Source of the DNA: Raineyella sp034933565
Lineage (GTDB): Bacteria > Actinomycetota > Actinomycetes > Propionibacteriales > Propionibacteriaceae
DNA: 64,000 nucleotides
Assembly (NCBI RefSeq): GCF_034933565.1
Contig: NZ_JAYFNG010000049.1
Coordinates: 21,582 to 85,581, forward strand
Direction: 5' to 3'
A program made the position numbers and the translations under genes. This document shows, piece after piece, positions 35,778-43,700 of the stretch (positions are counted from its first letter, which is position 1; every line of letters starts with the position of its first letter). Under the pieces are notes generated by a model. That model saw only the letters and a program-made list of their open reading frames with translations. It had not been told where the DNA came from and made no database searches.

Positions 35778-37229
35778 GTGGGAAGGTTCGACGCCACGCA
35801 GGTGGGTTGGCGGATCGGGCGGGCCAGGCATCCGAGGGCCGGCCAATTATGGTGTCCATGGGATCGCACCGCGGGGGTGATCGGGCCGCAGGGGTCGGGC
35901 AAGACCCTCGACCTGTTGACCCCAGCCCTGCTGGCGGCGCCGGGTGCGGCGTTGGTGACGTTGACGAAGACCGACGACCTGCTGCTGACGATCACGTCCC
36001 GTTCGAAGCGTGGCCCGGTCGCGGTTCTGGACCCGTTCGGGTTGGCTCCTGGGTTGCCGCAGCTGGTGTGGGACCCGATCGGCGGGTGTGTGGATCCGAT
36101 GCTGGCCGAACGGCGGGCGAAGGCGTTCACCGCCGGCACGATCAAGGGTGCCGTGGCTGGCGGTCACGGTGATGACGCGGCGCGGTTCTACGCGTCCGAG
36201 GCGGCGAAGGTGCTGCAGGCTTACTTCCACGCCGCCGCGTTGACCGGCCGGAACCTGGACGACGTGCTGGGTTGGGTCGCCAGCCCGCACGCCGCGACCG
36301 AGCCGGCAGAGATTCTGCGTGAGCACCCGGCTGCGGCCCGGTTCTGGCACGGGTTGTTGCACGGCGCGTTGCATGGTGACGACCGGACGGCCGGCAACAC
36401 CGTCACCACGGTGCAGCAGGCGATGTCGTTGTTCTTCCAGGCCGACATCCGCGCCCGCTGCGTGCCGACCGCGACCCAGGCGGCAACTGATATCGCCGGG
36501 TTGATCGGTCAGAACGGCACGATCTACCTGCTTGGTCGCGAGGACCCGTACGCGTCGGCGTCGCCGTTGATGACCGCGGTGGCCGAGCACGTGTTGGACA
36601 CCGCGTTGGGGTTGGCGAACGCGTCCAGGTTCGGCAGGTTGTGTCCGCCGATGGTGTCGGTGCTGGACGAGCTGCCCTCGACGGCGCCGTTGCCGACGTT
36701 GCGGACGCGGATGGCCAACGAGCGGGCGTTGGGGTTGGCGTTCATCTACGCCGCGCAGACGTGGCGGCAGTTGGCGGCGATCTTCGGTGAGCAGGAGGCC
36801 CGCGCCCTGTTCGGGTTGACCAACGTGCTGATGGTGTTCGGCGGGTCGAAGGACGCGTCGTTCAACAAGGAGGTCTCCGACCTTCTGGGCAGCGTCCGGG
36901 TCGCCCGGGTCACCCACCAGACCGGCCGCACCAGCGGGCGCACGTTCAGCGGTGAGGACATTCCCGTGCTGCGTCCGGAAGAGGTCCGCGAACTTCCCGA
37001 AAGAACGGCGCTGGTCGTGGCCGAGAACGGCAAACCGATCATCGCCGCGCTGACCCGCTGCATCGACGGCCGCCGCGGCAAGACCCTGCTGAGCCAGCAG
37101 GCCGAGCTGCGCGACCGGCTCACCAACACCCGCCGATTGGGACCGGACGCCCGCGCCCAGCAGGCCGACGCGCTGGCCCAGGCGCGCACCCTCGGGTTGG
37201 CGTCCACAACGTGGGAGGACGGACGGTGA
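35778..37229 (+). CDS. VirD4/TraG-type coupling ATPase lacking membrane segment
   Basis: 483 residues from GTG 35778. Walker A GPQGSGKT is at residues 36-43, unusually near the N terminus; Walker B VSVLDELPS gives D297 and E298. ERALGLAFIYAAQTWRQLAAIFG follows as in TraG/VirD4. It links the relaxase-DNA complex to the T4SS. No membrane helix is present; the gene just upstream probably provides it. Only 2 bp separate the two genes. Confidence 0.85.
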   Translation: MGRFDATQVGWRIGRARHPRAGQLWCPWDRTAGVIGPQGSGKTLDLLTPALLAAPGAALVTLTKTDDLLLTITSRSKRGPVAVLDPFGLAPGLPQLVWDPIGGCVDPMLAERRAKAFTAGTIKGAVAGGHGDDAARFYASEAAKVLQAYFHAAALTGRNLDDVLGWVASPHAATEPAEILREHPAAARFWHGLLHGALHGDDRTAGNTVTTVQQAMSLFFQADIRARCVPTATQAATDIAGLIGQNGTIYLLGREDPYASASPLMTAVAEHVLDTALGLANASRFGRLCPPMVSVLDELPSTAPLPTLRTRMANERALGLAFIYAAQTWRQLAAIFGEQEARALFGLTNVLMVFGGSKDASFNKEVSDLLGSVRVARVTHQTGRTSGRTFSGEDIPVLRPEEVRELPERTALVVAENGKPIIAALTRCIDGRRGKTLLSQQAELRDRLTNTRRLGPDARAQQADALAQARTLGLASTTWEDGR

Positions 37230-37846
37230 GCACGGCGCTGGTCGAACCGTTCCCGCAGGTCGGTGTGTTGATGATGAGGGCCTACGCCGACCTGGCGCGC
37301 GTCGAGCAGGCCAAGAACCTGGACGAGGTGCTCGACCTGGGTCCACTGGAGCTGTTGCCACGTCCGTGGGACGTCACCAGCTGCCGCGACGCCGGGCTGC
37401 GCCGCGAGGTGTGGGAGTGGCTGGACGCAGTGGTCGGGTGGATCAACACCCAGCACGCGTGGCTGGCCGACAGTCTCGTCCCGGGATGCTGGCCACGGCA
37501 TCCGCACCTCGTCCACGAGATCGGCTGCCTGGCCGACCAGCGGCGCCGCGCCGGACTCGCAGTCACCTCGGAACTGCTGGAGGAATGGCACCGCTACGGC
37601 CTGCCGCAGTTCCTCGACCGCATCCACACCCGAACCCGCGGCATCTGCGAGGACGGCCACAAGAACCCGCCCAGCGCTACCCGCACCGGCCGATACCTTG
37701 CTGCGGCCGCCGTGGACGCCCGGCAGGAACTGTTCGCCCAGGACGTCGCCACCCGCGCGGCCGCCGCGGGCTCAGCGGGGCGGGCAGCGTTGAGGCTGGT
37801 CGACGGGCTGCTGATCGACCCAACCACGGGCGAGGTGCTGCCATGA
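37226..37846 (+). CDS. Hypothetical protein between coupling protein and sigma factor
   Basis: 206 residues from GTG 37226 (GTGA overlap), ending in ATGA overlap with the sigma gene. Soluble, helical, with WEWLDAVVGWINTQHAWLADSLVPGCWPRHPHLVHEIGCLAD in the middle and DPTTGEVLP at the end. No family recognised. Its place directly before the sigma gene makes it a candidate partner or anti-sigma factor, but the sequence does not show this. Confidence 0.65.
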   Translation: MSTALVEPFPQVGVLMMRAYADLARVEQAKNLDEVLDLGPLELLPRPWDVTSCRDAGLRREVWEWLDAVVGWINTQHAWLADSLVPGCWPRHPHLVHEIGCLADQRRRAGLAVTSELLEEWHRYGLPQFLDRIHTRTRGICEDGHKNPPSATRTGRYLAAAAVDARQELFAQDVATRAAAAGSAGRAALRLVDGLLIDPTTGEVLP

Positions 37847-38778
37847 GGCTGACCCGCGAACAGCTGCTGGTGTTGTGCGAACGGCGTGACATGGGCATCG
37901 TCGCCGACGCCGCGAGCACGCACCTGGACGCCCGGCGACTGCTGGCCGGGATCCCACCCGAACAGGTCGCCGCGTTGAGTGCCGACGGCAGGCGCGCCGT
38001 CCAGGAGATGGTGGAGGCGAACCTGGGTGTGGTCGGGCTGGTGCTGTCCCGCCACGCCAACGGGCGGGCCAGGATCAGGGACGACCTGTTCCAGGAAGGC
38101 GTTATCGGCCTGATCACCGCGGCATGGCGCTACGACCCCACCCAAACCGCGTTCACCACCTACGCCTACCACCACATCCGCGGCACCGTCCTGACGGCGC
38201 TGATGACCGGCGGCGGCGAACTGCACCTGCGGCCTGGCCAGGCCAAGGACCTCATGGAGGTCCGCCGCGCAGAGCTGGGACTGATGTCCGACGGGCGCCC
38301 CGCCACCCCCGCGGCCGTCGCTGCTGAACTTGGCCGGCCGGTCAAGGAGATCAGCGAGGTCATGAGTTACACCCGCCACTCCCATCTTCCGTTGGACGCC
38401 GCTGACGTCGTCGACGCCTCCGAACGCGCCCAGGTCGCCTTCGACAAGGTCCTCCAGGTCGATGTCTCCCGATACGTGCGGATGCTCCCGCCGCTCGAAC
38501 AACAAGTCATCGACAAGTTGTACGGGTTGAACGGTCAGGCGCCCAGCACCCAACAGGCCATCGCCAAAGAACTCGGAACAAGCACGACCAGCGTCCGACG
38601 GATCGCCGACACCGCCCGCGCCCACCTCCGCAGACTCCTCGACCGCCCAGACGGCCAGCCCGTTTCGGGGCTGGCCAAGCCGACGTCCGGTGCGGGGCTG
38701 GCGGTGCCGAGCTCCCACAGACCCGAACACCGCGCCGGTGTGACCAAGCCGGCGGAGCGCACAGCCCCACGCGTTTGA
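37843..38778 (+). CDS. Element-encoded sigma-70 family factor
   Basis: 311 residues. Region 2 (~60-110) reads EANLGVVGLVLSRHANGRARIRDDLFQEGVIGLITAAWRYDP, with AFTTYAYHHIRG after it. A region 3-like HTH (RPATPAAVAAELGRPVKEISEVM) and region 4 (LPPLEQQVIDKLYGL ... TQQAIAKELGTSTTSVRRI) follow, so this is a group 3-like (SigB/FliA style) factor, not the short ECF type. It is the last gene of the operon under box D. I infer that it recognises the GTCCAY-N17-CTTGGG boxes. The C-terminal ~45 residues are Pro/Arg-rich and not part of the sigma fold. Confidence 0.85.
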   Translation: MRLTREQLLVLCERRDMGIVADAASTHLDARRLLAGIPPEQVAALSADGRRAVQEMVEANLGVVGLVLSRHANGRARIRDDLFQEGVIGLITAAWRYDPTQTAFTTYAYHHIRGTVLTALMTGGGELHLRPGQAKDLMEVRRAELGLMSDGRPATPAAVAAELGRPVKEISEVMSYTRHSHLPLDAADVVDASERAQVAFDKVLQVDVSRYVRMLPPLEQQVIDKLYGLNGQAPSTQQAIAKELGTSTTSVRRIADTARAHLRRLLDRPDGQPVSGLAKPTSGAGLAVPSSHRPEHRAGVTKPAERTAPRV

Positions 38779-38897
38779 CCCGGCCCTTGGCACAGCCAAC
38801 CCGGACGATGCGTGCGACCATCACGATCCGTTTCCCCGAGGCGGCGTTCCAAGATCGCCAGTCTCATTGGCTGAGCGCCTCGGCGTAAGATTCCACC

Positions 38898-39209
38898 GTG
38901 CGGTGGTTGGAAATCTACGTCCCTGAGCAGGGATGGGTCTGCATGAGGCGGTCGGACGGCCGTTTCGGCGAGATCTCGGTCAAGCTAATGGACTACAACT
39001 TCGACACAGCTGGCGAATACACCGGCCGAGAACTCGATGCTGCACTCGACATGATCCGGGCCATGGCGCAGGGCCAGCGCAACCACGATCACGCGATCCT
39101 GCGGCCAACCTCGGGTCAATCGGTCATCATCGGGGCTGACGAAGCCGCCGAACTGCTGCCCAACCTCACAAGAGCAGTTGAACGCGCTCGGGCCGGCGCC
39201 CAAGACTGA
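38898..39209 (+). CDS. Small hypothetical protein, probably leaderless
   Basis: 103 residues from GTG 38898. TAAGAT at 38886-38891 lies 6 bp upstream, as expected for a -10 element of a leaderless transcript; there is no ribosome site. The protein has an alternating strand-helix layout (WLEIYVPEQGWVCMRRSDGRFGEISVKLMDY) and no known motif. Confidence 0.5.
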   Translation: MRWLEIYVPEQGWVCMRRSDGRFGEISVKLMDYNFDTAGEYTGRELDAALDMIRAMAQGQRNHDHAILRPTSGQSVIIGADEAAELLPNLTRAVERARAGAQD

Positions 39210-39355
39210 CTTCGCGCCAACGTTCCTGCAGCTAGAAGTCTCGCATCAGCGCGAGGCGTTCCCTTCATTGCCGCCGACGCCTCGCCTGCGCTGCCCTGCT
39301 CGACCCGCTGGATGAGCACCAATCCGATAATTATGAGTTCTCCGATCGCGGTCCG

Positions 39356-39859
39356 TCATTCCTCGATTCGACGCAGGTTGGAGGGCCACCCACACTGGCC
39401 GTTCCCTCCCCGGAAGTACACCAAGCCATTGGAGCCAATGCTCGACACCGTGAACGATCTATCGAGGGATGTAACCTCGCCGGTACTCGGGTCGGCGTAC
39501 TCGTGCTGGCGGTGTACCCGATCGCCAGCCTTGAGCCTGAGGCTCTCCAGCGCGTCAGCGGTCCGCAAGGATAGGTAGTGGTCGATCCATGCGGAAGCAA
39601 CGGACCGATGCATCTCCCGTCCCACTTGCGCGTGCCCAAGCTTGTCCAAGTACTCCAACTGCCGGTCCGTCGCGGGCAGTGGGTCCTCCGTGTAGAGCAC
39701 TGGCCTCAGCCAGCACTCGATGATGGCCGTGAGGACGCCGCTCGGTTCGTTGTCGAAGGGACATCCGACAGCCGCGGCGATCCGAAGCTGCTCGGATGTG
39801 GCCGTACGAGTCGCTGCACGAAGTCGTCGAACCGGCTCGCGCCAATCCGGATGAGTCAC
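39356..39859 (-). CDS. Hypothetical protein
   Basis: 167 residues, soluble and helical in the first ~95 residues, then beta strands (RVHRQHEYADPSTGEVTSLDRSFTVSSIG ... GLVYFRGGNGQCGWPSNLRRI). No membrane segment and no known motif. It is a single minus-strand gene in the region between the sigma factor and the peptidase. I do not recognise it. Confidence 0.5.
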   Translation of the reverse strand: MTHPDWREPVRRLRAATRTATSEQLRIAAAVGCPFDNEPSGVLTAIIECWLRPVLYTEDPLPATDRQLEYLDKLGHAQVGREMHRSVASAWIDHYLSLRTADALESLRLKAGDRVHRQHEYADPSTGEVTSLDRSFTVSSIGSNGLVYFRGGNGQCGWPSNLRRIEE

Positions 39860-40081
39860 AGACCCATCATGCCGGACGGGACCATCGCCTGGTTAGTACA
39901 CCAGAACGCGACCGCTCTTGCCCGTCTGTGGAACGAACCATCCTGTGTTTGCAGCCAGGGCGGGGATCTTGAGTCTGCAGTAGGCCTCCGCTTCGGCCAA
40001 CTGATTCGGGATGTCAACAATTCCTCGATCGCGGGCAGAAGTAGATGCTGCGCACTGCTGGCACCTACGGCTCCCAGGACC

Positions 40082-40723
40082 TCACGCCAAGGCGCTCGAC
40101 AACGCGGGCAGGCCGACGCCGAGGATGGCTCCGGCGGCGATCCAGGGGCCGAACGCGAGGTGTGTGGTCCGGGTGGCGGTTGCCCACGTCAAGGCGAGAA
40201 TGCATGCGAACAGCAGGGCTGCGAGCACCGCTGTCAGGGAGACAACGCCGATGGCCGCGCCGAGGATGGCGGCGAGTTTGACGTCGCCGAACCCGAGCGC
40301 GTTCGGGCTGGCGATGTGGAGAATGGCGAAGCCGATGAAACATCCCGCGCCGGCGATCACGGCATGCAAGAGGGGATCCGAGGGGTGTTCGGTGATCGCG
40401 AGCGCGATCAAGCAGACGGCAACCCAGATGGCGGTGGGTCCGAGGGTTAGGTTGGGGATGCGTTGGACGTCGAGGTCGACTGCCGAGATCCAACCGAGTG
40501 CTGCTGACAGTGGCAGCCACATGACGATGACCGTCGCCGGCTGGTCAGCGAGGGTGAACACCAGCCAACCCCAGGCGGCGCCGGTAGCCACGATCAACCA
40601 CCATCGACTGGCCGGGGTCGCTCGTCCGGTCTCATCTGGACGGCGGTAACCGAGGGTGGCCAGCCGCCGGGTGAGGACCCAGCCCACCAGTAACCCGGCC
40701 AGGACGGCGGCGACGATGAACAT
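40082..40723 (-). CDS. A24-type prepilin peptidase
   Basis: 213 residues with about six membrane helices. The two catalytic aspartates are visible: AVDLDVQRIPN (D83 or D85) and GFGDVKLA (D147). The N-terminal methylase-like cysteine domain of PilD is absent, as in short TadV/CpaA enzymes. GGAAGGAG lies before ATG 40723, 30 bp after the relaxase stop, so it is probably co-transcribed with the relaxase. It should process the Flp and TadE-like prepilins encoded 22 kb away. Confidence 0.85.
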   Translation of the reverse strand: MFIVAAVLAGLLVGWVLTRRLATLGYRRPDETGRATPASRWWLIVATGAAWGWLVFTLADQPATVIVMWLPLSAALGWISAVDLDVQRIPNLTLGPTAIWVAVCLIALAITEHPSDPLLHAVIAGAGCFIGFAILHIASPNALGFGDVKLAAILGAAIGVVSLTAVLAALLFACILALTWATATRTTHLAFGPWIAAGAILGVGLPALSSALA

Positions 40724-40753
40724 CGGGTGTCTCCTTCCGCTGGTAAGTGTTCC

Positions 40754-43700
40754 TCATGTCACTGCAGGCGCCGGCTGCGGCCGACCCTGGCTGTGCCGTG
40801 TTACCTCGGGCTGCCGGGTCGCGGCAAGAGTGGGCGGCTTGGTGTCGGCGAGGTCGAGGGAGGCGGTGAGTCGTGCATGCAGGTCGGCTACCGGCTTGAC
40901 GGAGCCAGCGTCCAGCTCGGCGAGGAGGCGGACGGCAAGTTCGACGTCGTGGCCGTTGTCGTGGGCGGCTTGCATGGCTGTTTCGAGGTCGGGCCAATCG
41001 GACTGCCTTGTGAGTCGCGGGTTGACCTGGTTGGCCAGTCGCCGCCACCTGGTCTGTACGGCCGCGAACTGCATGCGTTGTCGCACATCGCTGGTGCCGG
41101 CGGTGGCGTCGGCTGCTGCCCGGGCAGGGTCCGTGTTCCACGCCTGCACGTGCGCCAGTAGCTGGCGGCGCAGGTCGGACTCGGGTATCCCAAGCCGGGT
41201 GGCGGTTGTCGCAGCGAGGTCGTCCCACCGGTCGGCGGGCAGTGCGGCGATGATCCGCGCGGCATCGTTCGCGGCGACCGGGATTGGCAGGTGAGCGACG
41301 CGTTCGTCGATCATCGTGTCGGCCATCGGGGTGGCCGCGTCCAACGCGTTGGTGAGCGTGGTGGTGCCGTGGTGGTGCAGCTGGTCTGCGGGGTCGGTGC
41401 CTTGGTCGAACCGCGCCCGCTGCGGGTTGATGCCGTGCGGGGTGAGTTGCCAGTAGTCGCGTTCGGCGGCGACGTGGCCGGCGAGGTCGGCGTCGGTGGC
41501 GATGACCACGTGGGGTTGTCCGGCGAGGATGGCTGCTTGCTGGCTGGTGAGCGAGGTTCCGAGGGGTGCGAGGCCGCTGTACCGGCCTTGGCTGCCGAGC
41601 GTGACGGCGATCGCGTCCATCGGGCCTTCGACGATCACGGGCGTGGTGCCGGGCACGAGGTGGCCGTAGAACTGGTCGCCCTTGCAGAACAGCGGAGTTT
41701 GGGCGGTGTTGAGGTACTTCGGTCCGGCTTTCGGGTCGTCGCCGCTGGCGGGGTTGCGGCGGGCCACGAAGCCGAGGATCTCGCCGTCCGGGTTGGTGAT
41801 GGGGAAGGTGACGCGGTCGCGGAACTGGTCGATCAGCCGGCCGGTGGATGCGACGCGGGCGACGCCGGCGGCGATCATCTCGGTGTCGGTCACCCCTTGC
41901 TGGCGGAGGTGGTCGACCAAGTTGGTCCACCCTGCCGGGGCGTGTCCGGGTTGGACGAGCCGGTGCCCGGCCAGGTCGGCTCCGAACCGTTCGATCAGGT
42001 ATTGCCGTGCCCAGGAGCCCGGGAGTCGGGCGGCGTAGAAGTTCTGGGTGAGCCGGTTGACCTGGACGAGCCGGTCACGGCTGGCAGGGCAGGTGCGCCA
42101 CGCGTCGTCGCGTTCGATCATGCGTCGCACGTCCTCTGCAGTGGCCTCAGGTGGCCCCATGGACGCCCGGACGAGCCCCGCCATCCCCAGCCGGGCGTCG
42201 ACGTCCCCGGCCAACCAGCCCAACTCCTCGGCATCGGACTCGGCGTGAATCCGGTCTCCGACCGCAACGGCGTAGTCGGGCTCGGGTGGGTCGAGTTCGG
42301 CGGGTTGCTCGATGGCGATCGCGGTGCGCTGTAGAAGGGTCAGGCACGGGTCGGGCTGGCCGGTGTCATCGTCGGGCAACCGGATGAGGCCGGACAGTCG
42401 CCAGCCGCGGGCCAGCGCATCGTCGACCTGGGCGACCAGCGCCGGCCACAGCGGGCTGTTGGTGATGCGCGCCGCCTGCTGGTCGCCGACGAGCGACGCC
42501 AGCTGGGAGGTCCACTCGCCGGGCTCGACACGCCCCTGGGCGGCGGCGTCTGGTTGGGGAAGGAGTTGGTGGATGCGCCACCACAACGCGGCGGCCGCGT
42601 GGTCGTCGGGCAGCGGCCCACGGTCGGCGGCGGTGCGGACGAGCCGGGCTGCGTCGTGGCCGTTGCGGGACAGTGCGGCGAGGTGTTCGGCGAGCTGGTG
42701 GGTGAACGGGTCGCGGTCGACAGCCTGGTCAAGGCGGGCGAGCAGCGGTCCCCATTCGGCCATGGCGGGTGCGAGGCCGTGGCGTAGCTGGGTGTCGAGG
42801 TGGCGCTGCCAGGTGTGGGCGGCCCGGGAGATCTGGGGTGGCCCGGTGGGGCGCGGGTCTGCGGGGTCGACCTGCATCGCGGCCCGCCACACCTCGATCG
42901 CGGCGAGCAGGTCGGTGTCGGGTTGGTGGTCGCCGATCCGCGTCCAAGCCGGCAGAGCGGTCTGCTCGGAAACCTGTTGGCGTACCTGCGCGGTGAGTTC
43001 GGTGACCTGCCGGGACTGGCTAGTCAGCCATTCCCCGAAGGTGGGGTCGGCGGCGAGTGGTGTGGGGATGCCGGGCAGCCACGGCAGCGGTCCGGGGGTG
43101 ATGTTGCGCAGGCCGGTGTCGTCCAGGCGCCATGACAGGACGGCGGCAATGTCGTGGGCGCCGGCGATCGAACGCACATCTAGGGCGTCGGTGAGCGAAC
43201 CGATCGGCTCGGCGCCGGTGGCGCCGAGCAGCAGCAGGTGGGTGTGCAGGGTCGGCCAGGCGGGCTGGTCGGTGATGCCCGGTAGCAGCGCTTCGGCGCA
43301 GGTCTCGAGGTCGGCGACGGCGGCTGTGCCGAGGTGGTGGGCGGCGGCGACCCCGAGGCCGTCGAGGTAACGAGCGGTGGCTTGACCGAGCAGCAGGCGC
43401 GGGTCGGATTGTGCGCGCAGGAAGCTGCTGGCCGAGGTTTGCGTCTGGTCGCGGCGCAGGATCGTCTCAAGGATGTCGGTCGGGGTTGGCGGGTTGAGGC
43501 CTTCGGGTCTGGTCAGCACGCCGGGGTCGGGGTCGGGGACGACTTCGAGCCAGACGTGGTTGGCGTGTCGGCCGCGGGTCATCATCGTGTAGAACTGCTG
43601 ACGGGATTCGGCGCCGGTGCACACGCCGTGCATGGTGTCGACCGACACCCCTTGCGCGGAGTGGATCGTGCACGCGTAGCCGAGCTCGGACGCCGTGGTG

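Noticed and set aside
35854..35859. GTCCAT inside the coupling protein gene, in a GTGTCCATGGG context.
   Set aside because: No CTTGGG-like half 17-18 bp downstream, and it is within coding sequence.
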